In this document: positions 5,478 through 14,023 of the stretch, piece after piece
Position numbering within the stretch: the stretch's first letter is position 1
Layout: each line of letters starts with the position of its first letter
Assembly (NCBI GenBank): GCA_028715435.1
Contig: JAQURU010000008.1
Coordinates: 1 to 16,768 of the forward strand
Direction: 5' to 3'
Source of the DNA: Minisyncoccota bacterium
Lineage (GTDB): Bacteria; Patescibacteriota; Minisyncoccia; Minisyncoccales; CG1-02-41-26
DNA: 16,768 nucleotides
Position numbers and translations under genes: made by a program
The notes under the pieces: model-generated
What the model was told of the DNA's origin: nothing
What the model saw: the letters and a program-made list of their open reading frames with translations, nothing else
Databases searched by the model: none

Positions 5478-8400
5478 ATGGCAGAAAAAGAACAACCATT
5501 ACAAGAAATAGGATATATAAGAGACAGAGAAATTACCGATGAAATCAAGGATTCGTATTTGGACTATGCAATGTCGGTTATTGTTTCTAGGGCTTTGCCT
5601 GATGTTCGAGATGGCTTAAAGCCAGTTCACCGCAGGATTTTGTATGCAATGTATGATTTAGGGTTAAGAGCTAACGCTAAATTTAGAAAATCAGCCACGG
5701 TTGTTGGAGAAGTTCTTGGTAAATATCACCCGCATGGGGATATTGCTGTTTATGATTCTTTGGTGAGAATGGCCCAGGATTTTTCTTTGCGCTACCCACT
5801 AATAAAAGGTCAGGGTAATTTTGGTTGCTTTGCAAAAGACACAAAAGTTAAACTTACCGATGGCAGGAGCCTAACATTTGAAGATTTAATTAATGAATGG
5901 CAGGCAGGTAAAAAAAATTATACTTATGCTGTTAATAAATTGGGTTTGGTTTGTATCGCGGAAATTAAAAAACCTCGTTTAACGATAAAACAAGCAGAGT
6001 TGGTTGAAGTTATTTTAGATAACGGCGCAAAAATTAAATGCACCCCAAACCATCTTTTTATGTTAAAAGACGGTTCTTATAGAGAAGCACAATTTCTTCG
6101 CGAAAAGGAATCGTTAATGCCTTTATACGAAAAAATTTCAGAAAAAACAGATAGAATCAATAGAGATGGCTATACTTTGATATTTCAAAATAAAACAGAG
6201 GAATGGGTTCCAGCACATCATTTGGCTGATAATTATAATTTAACAAATAAAAAATATTCTAAGAGTAATGGGCGAGTAAGGCACCATATAAATTTTAATA
6301 AATTAGATAATAGTCCAGATAATCTGACAAGAATGCAGTGGGGCGAGCACTGGAAAATTCATTATCAAAACGCTATTTTTCAGCATCAAAACAAGGAATA
6401 CCGTCAAAAAATAGCAAGAGGTAGAGAAATATTTTGGGCAGATCCTGCTAATCGACAGAAAAATGCAGAAAGACTTTCTGAAAGAAATAAAAAAAATTGG
6501 CAAGACCCAATATATAGGGAAAAAATGAAGATCTTTTTAAGTGAAACCAATAAGGCCTTCATTCAAGAACATCCCGAGAAAAGAAAAGAGATAGGTGAAA
6601 GAGCTACAAAAACATTGAAGCGTCTTTGGCAAGATCCAGAGTATAGATTTTTTATGCATGAAAAAATCATAAAGGGCAATAAAAATCATTTAACTAATTT
6701 AACAGGGAAAAAGAAATTTTTAAAAATTTGCAAGGAGGCCATAAACAATAATGATCTTTTGAATCAAGACATTTATTTAGAAGTTCGGCAAAGGGTTTAC
6801 CCTTACGGGCGTGCTCCTTTATGGGAAACAGGCCTTAGCAAATACTTTCAGAATAATCCTGATTTAATATTACAAGAAATTAACAAAAATCATAAAGTTA
6901 TTTCAGTCCGCCGCCTTACTGAAAAAGAAGACGTTTTTGATTTAACGGTTGATAGTTATCATAATTTTTGCTTGGATGCTGGTGTTTTTGTCCACAATTC
7001 GATCGACGGGGATAGTGCTAGCGCTATGAGATATTCAGAGGCAAAGCTTTCGGTTATTGGAGAGGCAATGTTGCAAGATATTGAAAAGGACACGGTTAAT
7101 TTTGTTTCCAATTATGATGCCACTCGTAAAGAACCATCGGTTTTGCCCTCTCCCGTGCCCCAGCTTTTACTTAATGGCTCTTTGGGTATTGCTGTTGGCA
7201 TGGCAACAAATATTCCACCGCACAATGTTGGGGAAGTTTTGGATGCCACAATTTATTTAGTGGACAATCCAGAGGCCACCACAGAGGACCTGTTTGAATT
7301 TGTTAAAGGGCCGGATTTTCCAACTGGGGGCATTATTTATAGTAAAAAAGAAATTATTTCTGCTTATTCTCAAGGCAAAGGGCCGATTTTAATGCGGGGC
7401 AAAGCAGAAATTACAGAAAGCAAAAAAGGAGTATCGCAAATTGTTATTACGGAAATTCCTTATCAAACGCAAAAGTCTGGTTTAGTTATGCAGTTTGCTA
7501 AATTAGTGGAAGATAAAAAGATAGATGGGGTAAAAGACATTAGAGATGAGTCTGATAGAGAGGGAATGAGAATTGTGATTGACCTTAAAAAAGAAGCTTC
7601 TCCTAATAAAATTTTGAATAGTTTATATAAATACACAGACCTGCAAAAAACCTTTCATTTAAATATGTTGGCTTTGGTTGATGGCATTCAGCCAAGAGTT
7701 TTATCATTGAGCGATGTTTTAACTTTTTATTTAAAACATAAGCAAGAAGTTGTGATTAGGCGCACAAAGTTTGATTTAATGAAAGCCAAAGAAAGGGCCC
7801 AGATTTTAGATGGCTTAATGATTGCTTTAAAAAATATTGATGAGGTTATAAAAACCATCAAACAATCAGAGAGCAAGGAAGCAGCTAGTCAAAATTTACA
7901 GAAGAAATTTAAGCTTTCACTTATACAGGCAACAGCTATTTTAGAAATGCGCTTGTCTAATTTAGCCAAATTAGAAAGGGAAAAAATAGAACAAGAATTA
8001 AAAGTTATCATGGAAAAAGTGAAAGAATTAACAATTATTTTAGAAAGTCCTAAAAAGCAGAAAGAAGTTGTGAAAAAAGAATTAAATGAGGCCAAAGAAA
8101 AGCACCAAGATCAAAGAAGAACCAAAGTGGTGGTAGGAAAATTAGGCGAAATTGGAGATGAAGATTTAATTCCTAACGAAGAGGCCATGATTGTTTTAAC
8201 TAGCGGGGGGTACATTAAAAGGTTCAAGCCTTCAGTTTGCAAGGTTCAAAAAAGAGGAGGGCAGGGCGTTACGGGCATTGAGGTTTCAAGCGAGGATGCA
8301 GTTGCGCACTTTGTTTCAGGAAGCACCTTGGATAAACTTCTATTCTTTTCTGATTCAGGAAAGGTTTTTCAATGTTTTGTTTGGGAAATTCCAGAGATGA

Positions 8401-9143
8401 ATCGAACCACTAAGGGCAGGGGAATTTTAAACTTTTTAGAAATATCTCAAAGCGAGAAAATTTTAAGCATTATACCGTATAGCAAACAGGACGAAGCAGA
8501 TGTTAATAAATTTTTGATAATGGCCACAAAAAATGGGATAATAAAGAAAACAGAATTGTCTGCTTTCAAAAATGTTAGAAAAAATGGGTTATTAGCTATT
8601 AAACTGCAAGCCGGGGATACCTTAAAATCAGCTAAAATCATTAATAAAGCCGATGAAGTTATTTTAATCACTAAAGCAGGCCAGTCTATTAGATTTAAAG
8701 GTACAGATGTTAGGTCAATGGGCAGGAGTTCTTCTGGGGTTAAGGGCATGAAGCTTGGGAAAAGTGATGAAGTGATTGCCATGGACGAAATTAAAGTAAA
8801 AGAAGACGCTAAAAATCACCTTTTGATAATCACCGAAAATGGCTATGGCAAAAGAACAAAACTTGAAGAATACAGATTACAAAAACGTGGGGGTTCTGGC
8901 ATAAAAGCAGCTAAAGTTAATGATAAAACCGGTAAAGTTGTGTTTTCGAAAATTCTTTCCCAGCAGGAAAATGATGTAGTGGTTATTTCAGCTAAAGGAC
9001 AGGTTATTAAAAGTGAAATCAAAACAATTTCTGTTTTTGGCAGAGCATCTTCTGGGGTTAGAATTATGAAATTAAAGCCAGGAGATAAAGTGGCTTCAGC
9101 TATTTGTTTAAATGAGTGCGACCCAACAGAGGTTGCTGAATAA
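5478..9143 (+). CDS. gyrA: DNA gyrase subunit A precursor, interrupted by an intein
   Basis: Type II topoisomerase subunit that cuts and rejoins DNA during negative supercoiling. The 1221-aa precursor holds an in-frame intein (residues 117-507); the spliced protein would be 830 aa, normal for GyrA. Seen: the N-terminal motif DYAMSVIVSRALPDVRDGLKP, the drug-binding loop YHPHGDIAVYDS (83-94), the catalytic Tyr519 in SAMRYSEAKL (Tyr128 after splicing), the helical tower and coiled coil, and a C-terminal beta-pinwheel with the GyrA box QKRGGQG (924-930) and a second box-like QKRGGSG (1135-1141). The GyrA box favours GyrA over ParC. The position equal to E. coli Ser83 is Ile89, while the acidic Asp93 (E. 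coli Asp87) is kept. The ATG follows the previous stop by 6 nt with no SD. No gyrB lies nearby; the next gene is a methyltransferase 8 nt downstream. Confidence 0.97.
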   Translation: MAEKEQPLQEIGYIRDREITDEIKDSYLDYAMSVIVSRALPDVRDGLKPVHRRILYAMYDLGLRANAKFRKSATVVGEVLGKYHPHGDIAVYDSLVRMAQDFSLRYPLIKGQGNFGCFAKDTKVKLTDGRSLTFEDLINEWQAGKKNYTYAVNKLGLVCIAEIKKPRLTIKQAELVEVILDNGAKIKCTPNHLFMLKDGSYREAQFLREKESLMPLYEKISEKTDRINRDGYTLIFQNKTEEWVPAHHLADNYNLTNKKYSKSNGRVRHHINFNKLDNSPDNLTRMQWGEHWKIHYQNAIFQHQNKEYRQKIARGREIFWADPANRQKNAERLSERNKKNWQDPIYREKMKIFLSETNKAFIQEHPEKRKEIGERATKTLKRLWQDPEYRFFMHEKIIKGNKNHLTNLTGKKKFLKICKEAINNNDLLNQDIYLEVRQRVYPYGRAPLWETGLSKYFQNNPDLILQEINKNHKVISVRRLTEKEDVFDLTVDSYHNFCLDAGVFVHNSIDGDSASAMRYSEAKLSVIGEAMLQDIEKDTVNFVSNYDATRKEPSVLPSPVPQLLLNGSLGIAVGMATNIPPHNVGEVLDATIYLVDNPEATTEDLFEFVKGPDFPTGGIIYSKKEIISAYSQGKGPILMRGKAEITESKKGVSQIVITEIPYQTQKSGLVMQFAKLVEDKKIDGVKDIRDESDREGMRIVIDLKKEASPNKILNSLYKYTDLQKTFHLNMLALVDGIQPRVLSLSDVLTFYLKHKQEVVIRRTKFDLMKAKERAQILDGLMIALKNIDEVIKTIKQSESKEAASQNLQKKFKLSLIQATAILEMRLSNLAKLEREKIEQELKVIMEKVKELTIILESPKKQKEVVKKELNEAKEKHQDQRRTKVVVGKLGEIGDEDLIPNEEAMIVLTSGGYIKRFKPSVCKVQKRGGQGVTGIEVSSEDAVAHFVSGSTLDKLLFFSDSGKVFQCFVWEIPEMNRTTKGRGILNFLEISQSEKILSIIPYSKQDEADVNKFLIMATKNGIIKKTELSAFKNVRKNGLLAIKLQAGDTLKSAKIINKADEVILITKAGQSIRFKGTDVRSMGRSSSGVKGMKLGKSDEVIAMDEIKVKEDAKNHLLIITENGYGKRTKLEEYRLQKRGGSGIKAAKVNDKTGKVVFSKILSQQENDVVVISAKGQVIKSEIKTISVFGRASSGVRIMKLKPGDKVASAICLNECDPTEVAE
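5826..6998 (+). mobile_element. GyrA intein with HNH homing-endonuclease domain (391 aa)
   Basis: An in-frame protein-splicing element between Gly116 (end of GQGNFG) and Ser508 (start of SIDGDSA). Intein residue 1 is Cys in CFAKDTKV (block A). Block B is KCTPNHLF with Thr73 and His76. Block F is VFDLTVDSYHNF. Block G is GVFVHN, with penultimate His390 and terminal Asn391; the +1 residue is Ser. All splicing residues are present, so it should splice. Between blocks B and F lies an HNH-type nuclease motif, with HHINFNKLDNSPDNL at intein residues 153-167 and His175 and His179 following. After it come four repeats of about 21 residues with the pattern W-x-D-P-x-x-R (204, 225, degenerate at 246, 268), likely DNA contacts. 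The site differs from the mycobacterial GyrA intein site, which is directly after the catalytic tyrosine. Confidence 0.95.
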
Positions 9144-9151
9144 AAATTTTT

Positions 9152-9682
9152 ATGTCACCAGTTGCTTTTTTAGATCCAGGAGAAATTTTAAGCTCGCTTC
9201 ATTTAAGAGAAGATACAGTAGCGGCTGATTTTGGTTGCGGGTCTGGGGGGTGGGTGATTCCTTTGGCTAATAAAGTGCCTGATGGAACAGTTTATGCTAT
9301 TGATGTTCAAGAAGAGCCGCTTTCTGCTTTAATGAAAAAAGCCAATTTGCAGGGATTGTCAAATATCACAAAGATTTTGGGTGATGTTGAGAACGGCATT
9401 TCTGTAATTGAGGGCGGATCGTGCGATTTGGTTTTAATGACTAATCTTTTATTTCAAGTTGAGGATAAGCAAGCTGTTTTTCAGGAAGCCAGCAGGGTTT
9501 TAAAAGAAACCGGCAAGATTTTAGTGGTTGAATGGTCCATGGAAGCCACTTTTGGGCCGTTGCAAGAAAGAAGAGTTTCTCCGGGCAGAGCCAAAGATAT
9601 TGCTTTGGAGGCGGGATTTTCTTTAGAAAAAGAAATACCCGCTGGTTCTTATCATTTCGGGCTTTTATTAAGCCGAGCTTAA
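9152..9682 (+). CDS. Class I SAM-dependent methyltransferase
   Basis: 176-aa cytoplasmic protein with the Rossmann-type methyltransferase core. Motif I is VAADFGCGSGGW (Asp26 to Gly32). The acidic end of the second strand is VYAIDVQ (Asp51), expected to hold the ribose of S-adenosylmethionine. Other motifs are ILGDVE (Asp78) and CDLVLMTNLLFQ (92 onward), followed by the typical helix and strand EASRVLKETGKILVVEW. The length is that of a minimal catalytic domain, with no separate substrate domain, so the substrate cannot be predicted; UbiE-like small-molecule and rRNA/protein methyltransferases share this core. The ATG lies 8 nt after the gyrA stop with an A/T-only leader and no SD, so it is probably expressed from the gyrA transcript. 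A 37-nt AT-rich gap follows it. Confidence 0.85.
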   Translation: MSPVAFLDPGEILSSLHLREDTVAADFGCGSGGWVIPLANKVPDGTVYAIDVQEEPLSALMKKANLQGLSNITKILGDVENGISVIEGGSCDLVLMTNLLFQVEDKQAVFQEASRVLKETGKILVVEWSMEATFGPLQERRVSPGRAKDIALEAGFSLEKEIPAGSYHFGLLLSRA

Positions 9683-9719
9683 TATTACAATTAAATAATA
9701 ACTAAATAAAAATAAAAAT

Positions 9720-12700
9720 ATGCTCAAGTTTTTTAATCGAAAGCAGCTTTGTATTATTGCTGTTTTATTTTTTTGTGTTGTTTCAATTGGTTTTTTAATT
9801 ATCAGGCCAGAAAACGGGCTTGCTCAAACAGCTTGTAAAAATGTTGGCCAGAGTTGTTTTACTGGCGCTGATTGTTGCTCTAAGGTTTGCAATAACGCAA
9901 CAAGCCAATCAGGAGGGGCTTGCGTTTCTTGCGATAACTACTGCAAATCGAATGGTTATACTAGTGGTACTTGCGAAATATATAATCCTAATTATGGATA
10001 TCCAGGACCATCTTATAAGGCTCAATGCTCATTCGAATCAGGCCAATGCACTTCTTACCCAAAACTTTCCGCGCCTTTATTTGCAGCTCCCGATAGCGGT
10101 GATATTCTTTGCCCGAACGATCCTCGTATTTGTGAGGCTGTTGCAACCATAGGACCAGACGGTAATCCTACTAATCCAATTACTACTACTTGTTATGATC
10201 CATTTTGTTTTTGCTATACCCAAAAACAAGAAACTTGTTCGCCTTATTGCAGTTCAAGGTGCACGAATAGTGGTGGATGCCAGCCATTAGCTTCTGGATT
10301 TAAGGGCTGCCAGCAGGGCGGAGGAACTTACGGGAGCTTAGTTTGCGATTGGTATTTGGCTAAGGGTTTTAATCTAATTTCTTTTCCAGTTTTATCATCT
10401 ATTACAGACCTTCAAGACGCTTTAAAAAACATTGCAGGTAAATATATTTCTATTCAAACGTATAACAATGGTATTTGGGAAAATATTAATCCAATAGGTG
10501 CTTGGCTTAGCACATTTACAACAGGAGGTAACTTAAAACCAGAAAACGGCTACTTGATTAATATGTCAGAGCCAGCAATTTTTTCTATTAAAGGTAAAAC
10601 TACCGCCACATCGGAAGATTCTAATTATACTACAATTCAAAATTGGCTTAACGGCATTATGAATAGCTTGCAAACAGGAAAAAACATTGTTGGTTTTCCT
10701 TTTCGCCTTGGAAGTTTTCCATTAAATACCACTTATTTTTATGAAAACAAAAACAAGCTGTCAGAAGTTTACTGGCTTAATTGGGGATCGCCAAGTATTC
10801 AAGACAGCAATTGGGCATTTTATTCAGCAGCTGGCCGAGTGCCAGAAGGATCAGGCGCGAGCAGCTTGAACTATCTTGAGCCAGGTAAGGCCTATATATT
10901 TTTCAAGCCAGCTTATCTTTGCAGTGAATGCGGCCAAGGATTATTTAATATTTGCGATGAAAAAGAATGTTTGGGCTTGGGTGCTTGTTATTTTGAACCA
11001 GGAGGTATAGCCGGTATTTTAGGTGGAGGCAAATGTTTGCCGAAATGCAGTTATGATGCTCAATGCACTAATAAATGTCCGAGTGGTCAATTTGCAGCAT
11101 GTGACAAACTAACAAGTCAATGCGGTTGTCAGACTGTTTGCACAGAAACAGACAAAGGCAAAGATTATGAAACCTTTGGCATAACTGGAGGGCAAGGCGA
11201 TGTTTGTTCAACTAAAAATACTAATCTTTTGCAGGAATTTTTCTGCCAGGATAACAGGGTTCAATCAGAAACTTATATCTGCCCTTATGGCTGCAAGAAT
11301 GGCTATTGCAAGAAGGCCTGCATTGATACTGATGGAGGTCAAAAATTTAATGCTTTTGGCACAGCCACTTATGACGATAAAATTGTAGAGGATAAGTGTG
11401 AAGCAGACGGGAAAACTTTAACTGAGGCCTATTGCGCCGCTGGTGATGCTGCAATATCAACCACTAAATATACTTGCCCTTTTGGCTGTTCTAATGGAGT
11501 TTGTTTTAGAGATGCTGAGAAGACAGCTTTAGTCGAGATAAAGGCGGTCCAGGCATCAGGCAGTATTGGGTACCCAGTTAGCGGGGCGATGGTTTATATC
11601 AGGCAAAAAGATTACTCTTCCCCTATTAATCAATGTTTAACAAGCAAAGAGGCTGGATCTTGTATTGTGTATTTGCCTGCTGGAGAATATGAAGCATATA
11701 TCTCTAATGATCCTTTTTATCAATGCTGGGCAGAAAATGGTTGTCCGGCGTCGTTTTCCGTTCAAGAAGGGTCGGACTTAACAGTGTCTTTGCCTTTATT
11801 AAAAGCAGATTTAAGTTTGCTGAAGAAAAGTTATTGCCAGGCAGTTGGCGATGCTGGGGATATTTTTCAAAAAAGCGCGGTTAAGTATTATGACTATCCA
11901 ACAAAACAAACCTATGTTTGCGTTGATGAATGCGCGGGTACGAATCCTTACGGAAAAGTTCAGGAATGTACTTGTGGCACAAGCATGTATCAAAAAACTT
12001 TAAATAATTGCGCTAATGGTTGTTTTGACGGGGCTTGTATAAAAGGCTGCACAGAAACTTTTGGGCCTGGATATACTTGTGTGCAGGAAGGAAGTTTACC
12101 AGCAGGATGCACAGATAGAATAGAAAAATTAATGCCCAATGGAGCTGTTTGTAATTCTAATATGGGCAATACCTGTGTGTTTTGCAAGCAAAGCTGCACC
12201 ACAGAACAAAGCTGTGCCAATTTTAAATGTTGTGGCAACCAATTATGCTTTGATGCATTCGCAAATTCTACTTTTACCTTTTTACCAATGTGCGGCACTG
12301 ACAGCAAATGTTTTTGTCAAGAAGCTAAAAAATGCAATACTGATATTGACTGTATTAACACGCAGTGCCAAACAGGGCAAAAACCAATTTGTCAGACCTC
12401 TACTTTTGCTGGCAAGGCCTGTTATTGCCTTAATGATGTAATACAAAAGAAAATTCTTGTGCATGCAGATGATAAGTATACAACCGAGGATTTGAGAGGA
12501 ATTTTAGTAACTATTGTTGATAGGAAAAAGAATAATGCAACAGTAGCTAGTTGTGTCACTGACGAAAACAGAGACGCAGGATTAGAACCAAGAGGAAAAT
12601 GCACTATTAGTCCTTTAACTTTTTCTTCAGAGCATGAGTATGTGGCAGTTGTTCAAGGAGCAGTTGGTTATAAAAATGCTGAAATACCCTTAATTAATTT

Positions 12701-13577
12701 AAATAATTACGATTACATTTCCGCTAATTTCCATTTACTTCAAGACGATGCTTCAATTGTTACTTGTAATGCTAACAGCAAGTGCGCCTTGTTTCCTTGC
12801 CCAGCCAATTACAATCCAACTTGTGATATGGGAAGGTGCATCTGCCAGACCGGTGACACATCGTTGCCTTCAACTCCATCAGTAGCTTCATATATTGACA
12901 ACACCAAAGACCAAACAATTTCTTTAATGACTAGTGTTGGTGCGGTAAAAATGATAATTCCTAAAGGAACCTTTCAAATTAATGTAACAGCAGACATTAC
13001 GGCTGTGAAAGTCAGCTCTGCTGATGTGAGTGGAAAAATTGCTACGCTTTCAACGTCAAAAACGATAATTGGCGATCAAGTGTTTGACTTTTCTATAAAA
13101 GACGCCCAAGGAAATGAAATTCATGAATTTGACAAGCCAATAACTATTCAGGTTCCTTATGTTGAATCCCAGCTTAACGGAGCGCTTGAAAGCTTTTTAC
13201 GGCTTTTTATCTATAACGAACAAACAGAACAATGGAAGCTTTTAGCCACCACCGTTGACACAAAAAATAACATTTTAACTGCCACAACAAACCACTTTTC
13301 AGCGGTTGTGGTAGGTATTGATCCAGTTTCTTTCAATTTGTCTACGCATACAAGCCTTGAAGATTTATTAAATTCAATAACCAAGTGGTTGCTTTATTTT
13401 GCGTTGGTTTTAGCGCCATTGATGATTATTTTGGGCGGATTTTATATCCTAACTTCCCGAGGCGATCCCAAAATGTCAACCACTGGCAAAAGCATAATTA
13501 AGTGGGCATTGATTGGCTTGGTGGTAATTCTTTCTGCCAAGGCCTTTATTTCTATTATTACTTCTGTTTTGAAATAA
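9720..13577 (+). CDS. Large Cys-rich exported protein ending in a VirB2/TrbC-like pilin domain
   Basis: 1285 aa. Signal peptide at residues 1-35 (basic start, hydrophobic core, cleavage likely after GLA). Then a Cys-rich part, and at about 210-395 two similar halves (GFNLISFPV...LKPENGYLI and KNIVGFPFR...LEPGKAYIF). A tandem Cys repeat follows at about 470-600, with pattern C-x-D/E-TD-x-G, FG, C, and CP-x-GC-x-NG-x-C, seen twice clearly and once degenerate near 700-775. Carboxypeptidase-regulatory-like beta domains lie near 600-665 and 905-980. A beta domain at about 1060-1190 is perhaps ZU5-like. Residues 1217-1285 hold two hydrophobic helices around SRGDPK, as in VirB2/TrbC-type pilins. The many cysteines suggest oxidative folding outside the cytoplasm. 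It should be a surface or envelope protein tied to a pilus or secretion system. It overlaps nothing; its stop is 2 nt before the paralogous next gene. Confidence 0.85.
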   Translation: MLKFFNRKQLCIIAVLFFCVVSIGFLIIRPENGLAQTACKNVGQSCFTGADCCSKVCNNATSQSGGACVSCDNYCKSNGYTSGTCEIYNPNYGYPGPSYKAQCSFESGQCTSYPKLSAPLFAAPDSGDILCPNDPRICEAVATIGPDGNPTNPITTTCYDPFCFCYTQKQETCSPYCSSRCTNSGGCQPLASGFKGCQQGGGTYGSLVCDWYLAKGFNLISFPVLSSITDLQDALKNIAGKYISIQTYNNGIWENINPIGAWLSTFTTGGNLKPENGYLINMSEPAIFSIKGKTTATSEDSNYTTIQNWLNGIMNSLQTGKNIVGFPFRLGSFPLNTTYFYENKNKLSEVYWLNWGSPSIQDSNWAFYSAAGRVPEGSGASSLNYLEPGKAYIFFKPAYLCSECGQGLFNICDEKECLGLGACYFEPGGIAGILGGGKCLPKCSYDAQCTNKCPSGQFAACDKLTSQCGCQTVCTETDKGKDYETFGITGGQGDVCSTKNTNLLQEFFCQDNRVQSETYICPYGCKNGYCKKACIDTDGGQKFNAFGTATYDDKIVEDKCEADGKTLTEAYCAAGDAAISTTKYTCPFGCSNGVCFRDAEKTALVEIKAVQASGSIGYPVSGAMVYIRQKDYSSPINQCLTSKEAGSCIVYLPAGEYEAYISNDPFYQCWAENGCPASFSVQEGSDLTVSLPLLKADLSLLKKSYCQAVGDAGDIFQKSAVKYYDYPTKQTYVCVDECAGTNPYGKVQECTCGTSMYQKTLNNCANGCFDGACIKGCTETFGPGYTCVQEGSLPAGCTDRIEKLMPNGAVCNSNMGNTCVFCKQSCTTEQSCANFKCCGNQLCFDAFANSTFTFLPMCGTDSKCFCQEAKKCNTDIDCINTQCQTGQKPICQTSTFAGKACYCLNDVIQKKILVHADDKYTTEDLRGILVTIVDRKKNNATVASCVTDENRDAGLEPRGKCTISPLTFSSEHEYVAVVQGAVGYKNAEIPLINLNNYDYISANFHLLQDDASIVTCNANSKCALFPCPANYNPTCDMGRCICQTGDTSLPSTPSVASYIDNTKDQTISLMTSVGAVKMIIPKGTFQINVTADITAVKVSSADVSGKIATLSTSKTIIGDQVFDFSIKDAQGNEIHEFDKPITIQVPYVESQLNGALESFLRLFIYNEQTEQWKLLATTVDTKNNILTATTNHFSAVVVGIDPVSFNLSTHTSLEDLLNSITKWLLYFALVLAPLMIILGGFYILTSRGDPKMSTTGKSIIKWALIGLVVILSAKAFISIITSVLK

Positions 13578-13579
13578 AA

Positions 13580-14023
13580 ATGAAAAAAACAGTTGAAATT
13601 AAGGGTTTTTTGATGACTCTGCTAATAATTCTTTTTTTGGGATTTTTTGGCATTAAGTATAGCTTGGCCACTGAAAGTTTTCGATGCGGTCCATGCGGCT
13701 CCGATGGTTTTACTTGCAGGGAAGGAATCGGATTAGAGTGTATTAATGGTCAATGCCAATATAGCGGGGAAATTACTTTTTGCCCTGGCTCTGAAAAAAA
13801 AGAAGTAGGCGATCTTGTGAATGAGGTAATGAAATGGGTATTAATCTTGGGCTTAACTGTTGCCCCTTTAATGATTTTACTAGGCGGGTTTATGCTGTTT
13901 ACAGCAGGGGGAGATCCCAAAGCAACAGACAAAGCCAAGCAAGTTATAAAATGGGCTGTTATTGGCTTGGCAATTATTTTGTTTGCTCGGGCCTTTGTCT
14001 CTATTTTGCGTTATTTGATATAA
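13580..14023 (+). CDS. Small VirB2/TrbC-like pilin-domain protein, paralogous to the preceding C-terminus
   Basis: 147 aa. N-terminal signal or anchor at about 9-33 (FLMTLLIILFLGFFGIKYSLA), with likely cleavage after LA. A short Cys-rich insert follows (CGPCGSDGFTC, then CINGQC). The remaining residues, from about 78, carry two hydrophobic helices separated by a TAGGDPKATDKAKQ loop. This part aligns along its whole length with the last 69 residues of the 1285-aa protein (shared APLMI-LGGF, GDPK, IKWA-IGL, AFVSI). The VirB2/TrbC family forms pilus subunits of type IV secretion-like systems; whether this one assembles is unknown. The start at 13580 lies 2 nt after the previous stop; an upstream in-frame ATG would sit inside the previous gene. 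The stop codon TAA overlaps the next ATG by one base. Confidence 0.8.
   Translation: MKKTVEIKGFLMTLLIILFLGFFGIKYSLATESFRCGPCGSDGFTCREGIGLECINGQCQYSGEITFCPGSEKKEVGDLVNEVMKWVLILGLTVAPLMILLGGFMLFTAGGDPKATDKAKQVIKWAVIGLAIILFARAFVSILRYLI

Noticed and set aside
13834..14022. 63-codon upstream extension of the MFS frame
   Set aside because: It lies inside the pilin-like gene in another frame; the overlap TAATG gives a natural start at 14023.
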